NCBI GenBank assembly: GCA_023230585.1 | Contig: JALNXB010000044.1 | Location: 1 to 15,203 of the forward strand | DNA length: 15,203 nt | Direction: 5' to 3' | From: a bacterium | GTDB lineage: Bacteria; Ratteibacteria; UBA8468; B48-G9; JAFGKM01 | Made by a program: the position numbers and the translations under genes | Notes under the pieces: generated by a model | What the model was told of the DNA's origin: nothing | What the model saw: only the letters and a program-made list of their open reading frames with translations | Databases searched by the model: none | Part shown: piece by piece, positions 7,104 to 14,735 of the stretch | Numbering within the stretch: the stretch's first letter is position 1 | Layout of the letters: every line of letters starts with the position of its first letter

Positions 7104-8873
7104 ATGTTAAGGAGTCACACTTGCGGTATTCTCAATAAAACAAATCTTGGAGATAAGGTGGTGTTGTGCGGATGGGTAAACTCTATAAGAGACCACGGTG
7201 GACTAACTTTTTTTGATGTTAGAGATAGGTACGGGATTACTCAAGTAGTGGTTTCTCCAGAAGAAACAAATAAAGAACTATATGAACAAGTGAAATTATT
7301 GCGTAATGAGTGGGTGGTCAAGGTTGAAGGTGAAGTTGTAGAAAGACCTCCTGATACCGTTAACCTAAAAATACCTACAGGCGAAATAGAGATTAAGGTA
7401 GAAGGTATATCTGTTTTGAACAGAGTAGATGCTCTGCCTTTTGAACCTTGTGAGGCAGATAAGGTAGGTGAAAACCTAAAACTTAAATATAGATATATAG
7501 ATATGAGGAACCCAAAACTACAGGATAACCTTAAAAAAAGAGCTCTTTTTTGTCATAAAATGAGAGATTTTTTACTTTCGGAAAATTTTGTTGAGATTGA
7601 AACGCCTATCCTTACAAAAAGCACACCTGAAGGAGCACGAGATTTTATTGTTCCGTCAAGATTGAGTCCTGGTAAATTTTATGCATTACCTCAATCTCCA
7701 CAACTTTTTAAGCAACTTTTAATGGTAGGAGGTATGGATAGATATTTTCAAATTGCAAGATGTTTTCGTGATGAAGACCTCCGAGCAGATAGACAACCAG
7801 AGTTTACTCAACTTGATATGGAAATGTCTTTTGTTGAGGAAGAAGATGTTATAGATGTAACCGAAAGATTGTTAAAGTATGTTATGCAGGAAGTTTTTCA
7901 TATAGAGGTCAAGATACCTTTTGAAAGAATGGCTTATGCTGTTGCTAAGGAGAAATATGGTTCTGATAAACCTGATACCAGAATAGATATTGTGTATAAA
8001 GATTTATCAGATATTATTATGCAAACAGATATAAAGATACTTAAAAGTATAATTGAAAAAGGTGGTATTATTAAAGGTTTTACGGTTCCAGCAGGAGATA
8101 GGATATCTCTGAAAGAAATAGAGAACCTTGATAAGTCAATAAAAGAAGCAGGTGGAGGTGGGTTGGGTTGGGTAAAATTTAAAGATGAAGAAATACAGAG
8201 CCCACTAAAGAAGTTTCTTACAGAAGATACAGTAGCAAAGTTAAAACCAGAAAACGGTTCTACTGGTTCTATGCTCTTTTTTCTTGGTGGCGAAGAAAAA
8301 TGGGTTAATGAAAACCTAAATAAAATTAAAGAGTTTGCTGTCGCAAAAATTCCAGAAATGGTCAAGGCTGATATATTTAATTTCTTATGGGTTGTGGATT
8401 TCCCTCTATTTGAATTTAATAGTGATGAAAACAGAATTCAATCTATACACCACCCTTTTACTTCACCGATTATTTCAGATATACCTCATATTAAAGAGAA
8501 CCCTTTAAAGATTAAGTCGAGAGCGTATGATATTGTTTTAAATGGAAATGAGATAGGTGGGGGTAGTATAAGAATCCATAACAAAAGTTTACAAGAGGAT
8601 ATTTTTAAAATTTTGGGGATAGATGAGGAGGTTTATAAAAACAGGTTCGGTTTTCTACTTGAAGCACTTCAACTTGGAGCGCCACCTCATGGAGGTTTAG
8701 CATTGGGGTTAGATAGGTTAATGATGCTTATGCTTAAAGAAGAAAGTATAAGAGACGCAATAGCGTTCCCGAAAACTCAGAAAGGGACTTGCCCCCTTAC
8801 TCTTGCACCGGGAGAGGTTGAAGAAAAACTATTGAAAGAGAACCGTATACAGGTTGACATTCCTAAAGTATAA
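7104..8873 (+). CDS. aspS: Aspartyl-tRNA synthetase (bacterial type, possibly nondiscriminating)
   Basis: 589 residues, the bacterial type size. It attaches aspartate to tRNA-Asp and possibly also to tRNA-Asn. The N-terminal OB fold (about 1-105) has GWVNSIRDHGGLTFFDVRD. Class II motif 1 lies near 163-178, motif 2 is FRDEDLRADRQPEFTQLD (221-238), a GAD-type insertion occupies the middle, and motif 3 GLALGLDRLMML is near the C-terminus. Position 31 is His. In the Pseudomonas aeruginosa enzyme, His31 marks a nondiscriminating AspRS, where discriminating enzymes have Leu. This suggests Asn-tRNA may be made by the GatCAB amidotransferase route, but gat genes are not in view. Confidence 0.96.
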   Translation: MLRSHTCGILNKTNLGDKVVLCGWVNSIRDHGGLTFFDVRDRYGITQVVVSPEETNKELYEQVKLLRNEWVVKVEGEVVERPPDTVNLKIPTGEIEIKVEGISVLNRVDALPFEPCEADKVGENLKLKYRYIDMRNPKLQDNLKKRALFCHKMRDFLLSENFVEIETPILTKSTPEGARDFIVPSRLSPGKFYALPQSPQLFKQLLMVGGMDRYFQIARCFRDEDLRADRQPEFTQLDMEMSFVEEEDVIDVTERLLKYVMQEVFHIEVKIPFERMAYAVAKEKYGSDKPDTRIDIVYKDLSDIIMQTDIKILKSIIEKGGIIKGFTVPAGDRISLKEIENLDKSIKEAGGGGLGWVKFKDEEIQSPLKKFLTEDTVAKLKPENGSTGSMLFFLGGEEKWVNENLNKIKEFAVAKIPEMVKADIFNFLWVVDFPLFEFNSDENRIQSIHHPFTSPIISDIPHIKENPLKIKSRAYDIVLNGNEIGGGSIRIHNKSLQEDIFKILGIDEEVYKNRFGFLLEALQLGAPPHGGLALGLDRLMMLMLKEESIRDAIAFPKTQKGTCPLTLAPGEVEEKLLKENRIQVDIPKV

Positions 8874-8988
8874 TGATAGTATTATAGTATAATTAAAATC
8901 TTTTGTGACAGTTTTAATATAGAATACAAGTTAAGTTAAATTTTGTGAGTGCTAAATAGTTTAAGATATAAACAAGGAGCATAATGTG

Positions 8989-9729
8989 ATGAATTTAAAA
9001 TATATATGGATTCCAGCAGGTATTCTATTGTTATCTGGATGTGCAACAATTAAACAACCAGCAAAAGAAGAGTTAGCCAAAGAAGAGGTTATGGAAATAA
9101 AACTTAAACAGGCTCTTGCAATTGCTGAAACAAGTCTTGAAATAAGCAAAAAATCAGAAGCAATAGCTCAAGAAGCGTTAGAAAAGAGTAGACAGTCTGA
9201 AGCCGCAAGCAAAAAATCTATTGAAGCTGCTAACAAGGCTTTAGAGGCAGCTAACGAATCAAAAAAGTTTGCTGAGGAAGAATCAATAAAAGCGATAAAG
9301 GCAGTAAATGAATCAAGAAAGTTTGCTGAACAAGAGACAGCAAAAGCAATATCTGCTGCCAATAGGGCTTCAAAACTTTCTATGGACCACGCTGATAAAT
9401 CTGCTGAAAAAGCTATTAAGGCGGCTAACGATGCTATAAAGGCAGCAAACGTTTCAAGTGAGAAATCTATTGCTGTTGCTAACCAAACAATATCAGAGGT
9501 TAACAGGTTGAGAGCAACAACAAAAATGTCGCCACCAGAAGAACCTATCATAATGCCAGAACCAATGGCAGAACGGTATTATACAATAAGAAGTGGTGAT
9601 ACGTTAAGCAGTTTATCTCAAAGGTTTTATGGTAATACTTCTAATTGGAAGTCGATATATAGCAGAAACCAGAACGTTTTGCAAAACCCCAACCGGATTC
9701 CAGTGGGAGTCAAGATAATCATACCTTAA
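8989..9729 (+). CDS. Lipoprotein with alanine-rich coiled coil and C-terminal LysM domain
   Basis: 246 residues from ATG 8989; a GTG directly before it (8986) is an alternative, since AAGGAG at 8974-8979 serves either. The signal peptide has a hydrophobic core and a textbook lipobox LSGC with Cys18. Residues about 25-180 are rich in Ala, Lys, Glu and Ser with strong helical periodicity. They include two near-identical 18-residue units (ESKKFAEEESIKAIKAVN and ESRKFAEQETAKAISAAN) coded at 9256-9363. Residues about 196-246 form a LysM domain (YYTIRSGDTLSSLSQRFYGN, ending RIPVGVKIIIP), which binds peptidoglycan glycan chains. A lipid anchor, a long rod and a LysM head suggest a tether between membrane and cell wall, much as Lpp or Pal do. 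phoH begins on the base after its stop codon. Confidence 0.88.
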   Translation: MNLKYIWIPAGILLLSGCATIKQPAKEELAKEEVMEIKLKQALAIAETSLEISKKSEAIAQEALEKSRQSEAASKKSIEAANKALEAANESKKFAEEESIKAIKAVNESRKFAEQETAKAISAANRASKLSMDHADKSAEKAIKAANDAIKAANVSSEKSIAVANQTISEVNRLRATTKMSPPEEPIIMPEPMAERYYTIRSGDTLSSLSQRFYGNTSNWKSIYSRNQNVLQNPNRIPVGVKIIIP

Positions 9730-10704
9730 ATGTCAATAACTAAAGAAGTATATCTTACCAACCAAGAAGCGCAACTGATATTTGGTATTCAGGATGCAAA
9801 TATCTCTTATATGGAGCATCTCTTGAATGTGCAATTATATACAAGAGGTAATCTGGTAAAGATAAGAGGGGAAGTAGAGTTTGTTGAAAGAGCCTCTGAG
9901 GTGTTGGAAGCATTAAAGAAATATATAAGGGGCAGAAAAACTCTTTCAAAAAACGAAATATTAAGGATTGTTGGAGATATTCCTGGTTCTGAGATAGAAC
10001 TTTCTGACCAGGAAGATGTTATTGTTGTTGATTCAAAGAGAAGGTTTATAGAACCAAGAAACCCTAAACAGAAGGAATACCTTTCTTCTATAAGAGATTA
10101 TGATTTAACTTTTGGTATAGGTCCAGCAGGGACAGGAAAAACTTATCTTGCGGTGGCTTGTGGGATAGAATTTATAAAAAAAGGTGTTTTTCAAAAGGTC
10201 ATTCTTACCAGACCTGCTCTTGAAGCTGGTGAAAGGTTAGGGTTTTTACCTGGCGACCTTGAAGAAAAAATTAAACCTTATTTGCAACCAATATATGACG
10301 CTTTGTATGATATTATGCGTTATGAAGAATTGAAAAAATGGACAGAAAGAAGGATACTTGAAATAGTGCCTCTTGCATATATGAGAGGTAGGACATTGAG
10401 CAATGCTTTTGTAATACTTGATGAAGCCCAAAATACAACTTACGAGCAGATGAAAATGTTTCTAACAAGGCTCGGTATCAATTCAAAAGCTGTTGTGACA
10501 GGAGATGTAACACAGATAGACCTCCCTTTAACATCTAATACTTCAGGGTTGGTTGAGATTCAAAGGATTTTACATAACATTCAAGAGATAAAGTTTGTCT
10601 ACTTTTCTAATGAAGATGTTGTAAGACATATATTGGTAAAAAAAATAATAGACGCTTATGAAAAACATCAAAAAGAAAAAGGGTCCTCTGTTTCAGATAA
10701 ATAA
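9730..10704 (+). CDS. PhoH-like ATPase (YbeZ type)
   Basis: 324 residues, typical of the PhoH/YbeZ family. These are cytoplasmic P-loop NTPases, probably RNA helicase-like, that act with YbeY in rRNA processing. An N-terminal KH-like region (about 5-70) precedes the ATPase core. Walker A is GPAGTGKT (131-138), Walker B is VILDEAQNTT (228-237), and the LTRPALEAGERLGFLPGDL segment and VTGDVTQIDLP are family hallmarks. The ATG directly follows the TAA of the lipoprotein gene and no good Shine-Dalgarno site is near, so translation is probably coupled. The end overlaps ybeY by 47 bp. The ybeZ-ybeY pairing is conserved across bacteria, which supports the call. Confidence 0.94.
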   Translation: MSITKEVYLTNQEAQLIFGIQDANISYMEHLLNVQLYTRGNLVKIRGEVEFVERASEVLEALKKYIRGRKTLSKNEILRIVGDIPGSEIELSDQEDVIVVDSKRRFIEPRNPKQKEYLSSIRDYDLTFGIGPAGTGKTYLAVACGIEFIKKGVFQKVILTRPALEAGERLGFLPGDLEEKIKPYLQPIYDALYDIMRYEELKKWTERRILEIVPLAYMRGRTLSNAFVILDEAQNTTYEQMKMFLTRLGINSKAVVTGDVTQIDLPLTSNTSGLVEIQRILHNIQEIKFVYFSNEDVVRHILVKKIIDAYEKHQKEKGSSVSDK

Positions 10705-11113
10705 CCGCCAGAAAAAACTAACAATAAACCTTAATCAAATAAAGAGTGCTTTTGATAATAACCCTGACCTTTTTCATCCACCTCCAGAAGAGGTAGGGGT
10801 TGTGATTGTAAGTGATAAAACTATCAGAAAACTTAATAAAGAATTTTTAAACAAAGATTCTACAACAGATATAATAAGTTTTAAACTATCACAAAGGTAC
10901 GGAGAGATAGTTATATCAGCGGAGACAGCGTTCCAAAACAGCCGTTTATACGGAAAATCTTTAGAAAATGAAATAATTTACCTTATTATACACGGGTACC
11001 TACATTTAAAAAATTATAAAGATTATAAACCTGCAGATAAGGTGCAAATGTTTAAAATACAAGATTCTATCTTTTGTAGTATCACAGGAAAAGATGGTGA
11101 TGAATCAACATAA
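10658..11113 (+). CDS. ybeY: YbeY family rRNA maturation factor / endoribonuclease, atypical active site
   Basis: 151 residues. YbeY is a zinc-dependent ribonuclease needed for 16S rRNA 3' maturation and ribosome quality control. Recognisable blocks are FQINNRQ (12-18), LNKEFLNKDSTTDIISF (59-75), GEIVISAETA (82-91) and the metal motif at 112-122, HGYLHLKNYKD. In typical members this motif reads HGxLHLxGYDH. Here His112 and His116 are kept, but the third ligand is Asp122. The usual Arg of the YRGKD-like motif (Arg59 in E. coli) is Leu64. The protein may still fold and bind metal through Asp, or be functionally altered. The ATG at 10658 is the only obvious start; it lies inside phoH and has a poor ribosome site. 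The 3' end overlaps the next gene by 20 bp. Confidence 0.88.
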   Translation: MKNIKKKKGPLFQINNRQKKLTINLNQIKSAFDNNPDLFHPPPEEVGVVIVSDKTIRKLNKEFLNKDSTTDIISFKLSQRYGEIVISAETAFQNSRLYGKSLENEIIYLIIHGYLHLKNYKDYKPADKVQMFKIQDSIFCSITGKDGDEST

Positions 11114-11828
11114 TAATAAAAATAGAAGAGATGTTGTTTCAAGTTTTAATAATGCGATGACAGGGCTTTTGTATATTATTAAAGAAGAAAGAAACTTTAG
11201 AATACATCTGGTATTCGGCTTTTTGGTGATATCAATGAGTCTTTTCTTAAAAGTGCCTTTATCTGAGTTTCTTATTCTTCTTCTTGTTATAGGGATGGTC
11301 CTTTTTGCAGAGATTATCAATACCGTGATAGAAAAAATTGTTGATGTTTTTACCGATAAATATCATACAGAAGCAAGGAAAGCTAAAGATATTGCAGCTT
11401 CAGCAGTTTTTATTACTGCTATATGGGCATTTATTACAGGGTATCTGATACTTGTTAAATATTTTCCTGAAGGTTGGAGAAACATTTTTACAAATATTGC
11501 AGAATCTCCGTGGTACCTAAGTTTTATTTCTCTTGTGCTGGTAATACTTCTTGCCCTTATTATGAAATACTTGTTTTCTAAAAAAGTAGCTTTAGCTGGT
11601 GGGATGCCCAGTATACATAGTGTTATGGCTTTTAGTATCTGGACGGCTATATCAATATTTACTTTTCACGAAGTGCCTGTTATCTCTTTATTGGTCTTTA
11701 TTCTGGCGTTCTGGGTTGCGCAGGGTAGGGTGTTAAAAGGGATACATAAGATAATAGAGGTTGTAGTTGGGGGTATTATAGGTATACTGTTCACATCTCT
11801 TATTTTTCAGTTGTTCTGGAGACATTAA
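11094..11828 (+). CDS. DgkA-type undecaprenol/diacylglycerol kinase fused to PAP2-like phosphatase domain
   Basis: 244 residues, about twice the length of a single DgkA. Residues about 14-122 match the small integral-membrane lipid kinase: SFNNAMTGL, EERNFRIH (31-38), the metal/ATP segment FAEIINTVIEKIVDVF (71-86) and KAKDIAASAVF (96-106), with three membrane helices. Residues about 140-240 add further helices and a PAP2-like set: GGMPSIHS (169-176) and GRVLKGIHKIIEVVVGG (211-227), which mirrors SRxxxxxHxxxD with Arg212, His218 and Glu222 in place of Asp. The first PAP2 motif (KxxxxxxRP) is not evident. The likely role is in undecaprenyl or diacylglycerol phosphate turnover at the inner membrane. 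ATG 11100 is an alternative start, with AGGA 10 nt upstream. The stop overlaps the next ATG by one base. Confidence 0.87.
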   Translation: MVMNQHNNKNRRDVVSSFNNAMTGLLYIIKEERNFRIHLVFGFLVISMSLFLKVPLSEFLILLLVIGMVLFAEIINTVIEKIVDVFTDKYHTEARKAKDIAASAVFITAIWAFITGYLILVKYFPEGWRNIFTNIAESPWYLSFISLVLVILLALIMKYLFSKKVALAGGMPSIHSVMAFSIWTAISIFTFHEVPVISLLVFILAFWVAQGRVLKGIHKIIEVVVGGIIGILFTSLIFQLFWRH

Positions 11829-12430
11829 TGAAGAGCCTAAAAAGAATCTTTTTATCTGGACTCATTTTTATTGTGCCCGCTTCTTTATCTGTATGGATTC
11901 TGTATAGAGTTATACTTTTTTTTGAGAATATACTTGGATTTTTTTTAAAAAAACATATACCCGAAATATATATTCCAGGTGCTGGTTTTTTTCTATTGAT
12001 TGTTTTGATTCTATTGATAGGTTTTTTAGCAGACAATTTTTTAGGAAAAAAAATATTATATATATTGGAAAAGTTTTTTGAGACGATGCCGTTGCTTAAC
12101 AAGATTTATACTTTTATTAAAGAGATTAGTAGTAACCTTTTTCACGGAGGTAAGAGCGTTTTTAAGGAAGCTGTTAGGATAGAATTTTTTAGTGGCACAT
12201 ATACCGTTGGGTTTGTTACGGGGCAGTCGAGTATAAAAGGTTATATAAGCGTTTTTGTTCCTACTGTGCCTAATATTAGCACAGGTTTTTACCTGCTTGT
12301 GCCTGAAAATAAAATTGAAAAACTTGACATTCCTGTTGAGGAAGCAATAAAAACGGTTATCTCAATGGGGATTTTTGGACCAGAAAATGGCGCCGACAAA
12401 GATAGAAGCGATAATTTTAAAAAGGAGTGA
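11828..12430 (+). CDS. DUF502 family membrane protein
   Basis: 200 residues. It resembles the DUF502 family, which are inner-membrane proteins of unknown function found widely in bacteria and plants. Two membrane helices are visible (about 7-32 and 51-72), followed by a soluble part. The family hallmark is the stretch VFVPTVPNISTGFYLLVPE (142-160) and then LDIPVEEAIKTVISMG (166-181), which corresponds to the PTTPNPTSGFL...VEDA..IISGG pattern of the family. TAATG joins it to the preceding fusion gene, so it is translationally coupled. Its tail overlaps recO by 44 bp. No function can be assigned from sequence. Confidence 0.88.
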   Translation: MKSLKRIFLSGLIFIVPASLSVWILYRVILFFENILGFFLKKHIPEIYIPGAGFFLLIVLILLIGFLADNFLGKKILYILEKFFETMPLLNKIYTFIKEISSNLFHGGKSVFKEAVRIEFFSGTYTVGFVTGQSSIKGYISVFVPTVPNISTGFYLLVPENKIEKLDIPVEEAIKTVISMGIFGPENGADKDRSDNFKKE

Positions 12431-13130
12431 TTTTAGGGAGACGAGTGTTATTCTTTCCCTATATACTGGACAATTTGGTAAAATAAGATGTATACTTAAA
12501 GGTGTGAGAAAATCTAAGGGTAGGGTCCCGCCTTTAGCATTTACACCCGGTTCTTCTATTTTTGCTTTTTTTTATATGCGTCGTTCGGAACTTGGGTTAC
12601 TAAGTTCTCCGTCGTTGATAGAAGCAAACGAGATGAAGAGCAAGGAAAACCTTGTTGTATGGCATACTGTATTAAATCTTGTTAATCTTTTTACACCGGA
12701 GAAAGAGAAAGAAGAAAAGTTGTTTGAACTTCTTAAAGGTATAGGAAAGATGTTGCCTGATTCAAGGTCTCCGGAAATACTCTATATATGCTTTAAACTT
12801 AGGTTGATTAAAATTCTTGGATATGGCATACAGTTGAATAGATGTATTATATGTAACAACCCAGAAAAGACCAGTCTGTTTAGTGGTAAACTTGGTGGAA
12901 TAGTCTGTCAAGAGTGTAGTAAAAAAGATGTTTATTCAGTAAAGATCTCTCAAAGTGTGCTGGGAATAATGAGGCAGTTTGAAAAGATGGACTTTGAGCG
13001 GCTTGGAGTTATAAAACAGGTACCTTTAGAGATACTTTTAAAAATAAACTTTTACACAAACATTATTTTAAACTATCAAACAGGATTCAACAATATATGG
13101 TGGGAAAATGAGAAAAATATTTTACAATGA
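12387..13130 (+). CDS. recO: DNA repair protein RecO
   Basis: 247 residues. RecO loads RecA onto SSB-coated single-stranded DNA together with RecR in the RecFOR pathway. An N-terminal OB-fold begins with MAPTKIEAIILKRSDFRETS and continues with LYTGQFGKIRCILKGVRKSKG. A helical region follows, and a C-terminal zinc finger has CxxC (Cys153, Cys156), 17 residues, then CxxC (Cys174, Cys177). The start is ATG 12387; the open frame reaches a TTG at 12375, but the ATG gives the standard RecO N-terminus. It overlaps the DUF502 gene by 44 bp and the fumarase alpha gene by 23 bp. Stop codon is TGA. Confidence 0.92.
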   Translation: MAPTKIEAIILKRSDFRETSVILSLYTGQFGKIRCILKGVRKSKGRVPPLAFTPGSSIFAFFYMRRSELGLLSSPSLIEANEMKSKENLVVWHTVLNLVNLFTPEKEKEEKLFELLKGIGKMLPDSRSPEILYICFKLRLIKILGYGIQLNRCIICNNPEKTSLFSGKLGGIVCQECSKKDVYSVKISQSVLGIMRQFEKMDFERLGVIKQVPLEILLKINFYTNIILNYQTGFNNIWWENEKNILQ

Positions 13131-13944
13131 AATAATTGAAAAAGTTGCAAGATTAGTTGAAGAGACAAGCCATTTTGCATTGCAAGAAGTTGAAGTTGAC
13201 ATAAAAAAAGCTCTTGATATTGAAGACAACGCTTTAAGTAAAAAGTATCTTGAGGTTATATTAGAAAATTTAGAGATGGCAAAGAAAGATAGGGTACCAA
13301 TTTGTCAAGATACTGGGCTTGGCGTATTTTTTGTTAGGCAAGGTAGCGATGTGGTGGTAGAGGTGGGGGATTATGAAAACCTGGATAATATCATAAGTGA
13401 GGGGTTAAGACAAGGCAGTAAAAAAGGGTATTTAAGAACGTCTGTTGTTGACCCGCTCAATAGACAAAACACAAAAGATAATGCGCCTGGTGTAGTTCAT
13501 ATTATCTCTGGGAAAAAAGGTGAATTTGAAGTCTCTTATTTGGCGAAAGGGTTTGGTTCAGAAAATACCTCTGCATTAAGAATGCTCAGCCCAACAGTTG
13601 GTATGGAAGGTATAGAGAGTTTTATCCTTGAGACAGTGAAAAACGCTGGTTCAAAACCGTGTCCACCTATATATGTCGGGGTAGGTATTGGAGGTTCGTT
13701 TGAGAAGGCAGCTCTTCTTTCAAAACTTGCTTTATGCGAAATGGGTAAGGAATCAGAATATAGAAAAATGGAACTTGAGGTTCGTGATAAAATAAATGCT
13801 TTAAATATAGGGGCTGGTGGGTTTGGAGGTAAAACAACAGCGTTAGATGTAAGGTTTGAAACTTTTCCTACCCATATAGCAGGTTTACCTGTAGCTGTTA
13901 ACATTTCTTGCTGGGCGCACAGATTTGGGGTTGTTAAACTTTAA
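13108..13944 (+). CDS. Class I fumarate hydratase, alpha subunit (or tartrate dehydratase alpha)
   Basis: 278 residues. This is the N-terminal half of the class I [4Fe-4S] hydro-lyase, made as a separate subunit; it interconverts fumarate and malate. The three conserved cysteines expected to bind the cluster are visible: Cys66 in PICQDTG, Cys185 in SKPCPPIYVGVGIGGS and Cys268 in ISCWAHR. Other family marks are GFGSENTSALRML (148-160) and GAGGFGGKTTALDV (235-248). L-tartrate dehydratase alpha has the same plan, and sequence reading alone does not exclude it. It begins inside recO behind GGTGGGA. The beta subunit follows after a 76-nt gap. Confidence 0.9.
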   Translation: MRKIFYNEIIEKVARLVEETSHFALQEVEVDIKKALDIEDNALSKKYLEVILENLEMAKKDRVPICQDTGLGVFFVRQGSDVVVEVGDYENLDNIISEGLRQGSKKGYLRTSVVDPLNRQNTKDNAPGVVHIISGKKGEFEVSYLAKGFGSENTSALRMLSPTVGMEGIESFILETVKNAGSKPCPPIYVGVGIGGSFEKAALLSKLALCEMGKESEYRKMELEVRDKINALNIGAGGFGGKTTALDVRFETFPTHIAGLPVAVNISCWAHRFGVVKL

Positions 13945-14020
13945 ATGAATATTAGTAAATTAGTAAAAAGTATCAATAGAACAGTTTTTTAACTTATGGT
14001 AACAAAATGTGAGAATTCAA

Positions 14021-14548
14021 ATGAAAAAAAATATTATATTTCCTGTAAGAGATTATTCTTTCGATGATTTATGTGTAGGTGATGAAGTAACTATATCTGG
14101 CTGTTTATATGTAGCAAGAGATGCTGCCCACAAAAAACTTATAGAAGCGATAGAGGGTAACGAAGTTTTACCTATACCTATCGAAAACAACTTGATATAT
14201 TATATGGGACCGTCTCCAGCGCCTGAAGGAACAGTAATCGGTTCCTGCGGACCAACTACAAGTATACGGATGGATGCTTACACAGTGGCTCTATTAGAGA
14301 AAGGGTTGAAAGCTACAATGGGTAAAGGTGTTAGAGGAGATGCGATGGCTGTTGCTTGCAAAAAATATGGGGCAATCTATCTTGTTACATACGGAGGTTG
14401 TGGGGCATACCTAAGGCAATTTGTGACAAAGATGGAAGTTGTTGCATACCCTGACCTTGGTCCAGAAGCAATTTTTAAACTTAATATAGAAAACTTCCCA
14501 GCAATAGTTGGTATTGATACCAAAGGAAACAACCTGTATAATACCTAA
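14021..14548 (+). CDS. Class I fumarate hydratase, beta subunit
   Basis: 175 residues from ATG 14021; a GTG at 14009 would add four residues but has no better ribosome site. It pairs with the alpha subunit to form the active hydro-lyase. Family marks are LCVGDEVTISGCLYVARDAAHKKL (about 17-40), YYMGPSPAPEG (60-70), GSCGPTTSIRMD (74-85), MGKGVRGDAMA (100-110) and YLVTYGGCGAYL (120-131), then a short C-terminal tail. Translation is preceded only by a weak GAG, so the two subunits may not be made in equal amounts by simple coupling. The tRNA-Arg gene begins 4 nt after its TAA. Confidence 0.9.
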   Translation: MKKNIIFPVRDYSFDDLCVGDEVTISGCLYVARDAAHKKLIEAIEGNEVLPIPIENNLIYYMGPSPAPEGTVIGSCGPTTSIRMDAYTVALLEKGLKATMGKGVRGDAMAVACKKYGAIYLVTYGGCGAYLRQFVTKMEVVAYPDLGPEAIFKLNIENFPAIVGIDTKGNNLYNT

Positions 14549-14552
14549 AATA

Positions 14553-14625
14553 GCGCCCATAGTTCAATGGATAGAACGTCAGGTTGCGGACCTGAAAGTT
14601 GCCTGTTCGAGTCGGGCTGGGCGCA
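14553..14625 (+). tRNA. tRNA-Arg (anticodon GCG)
   Basis: 73 nt and a full cloverleaf: a 7-bp acceptor stem (GCGCCCA with TGGGCGC), D stem GTTC/GAAC, anticodon stem TCAGG/CCTGA around loop TTGCGGA, T stem GCCTG/CGGGC (one G-T pair) with loop TTCGAGT, and discriminator A. The anticodon GCG is at 14586-14588 and reads CGC and CGU. A20 in the D loop and C35 fit arginine identity. CCA is not encoded. Only 4 nt separate it from the fumarase beta stop codon. Confidence 0.95.
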
Positions 14626-14643
14626 TTTAGTTTTTAGGGTTTA

Positions 14644-14719
14644 CGGGGCGTGGCTCAGCCTGGTTTAGAGCGCTTGGTTCGGGACCAAGAGGTCGGCGGT
14701 TCGAATCCGCCCGCCCCGA
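14644..14719 (+). tRNA. tRNA-Pro (anticodon CGG)
   Basis: 76 nt cloverleaf: acceptor stem CGGGGCG/CGCCCCG with the C1-G72 pair typical of bacterial tRNA-Pro, D stem GCTC/GAGC, anticodon stem CTTGG/CCAAG around TTCGGGA, T stem GGCGG/CCGCC with loop TTCGAAT, and discriminator A. The anticodon CGG at 14680-14682 reads CCG. CCA is not encoded. It follows tRNA-Arg after 18 nt and is probably on the same transcript. Confidence 0.96.
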
Positions 14720-14735
14720 TTTTGCGCTACCAAAA

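Noticed and set aside
8874..8985. Promoter upstream of the LysM lipoprotein (TTGTGA with TATAAA at 8967-8972)
   Set aside because: The predicted start would fall at the end of the ribosome binding site, and the -35 is poor; other combinations in this AT-rich gap are no better.
9168..9551. 127-codon minus-strand frame inside the LysM lipoprotein gene
   Set aside because: It mirrors the alanine-rich repeats of the real gene; it lacks domains and a ribosome site.
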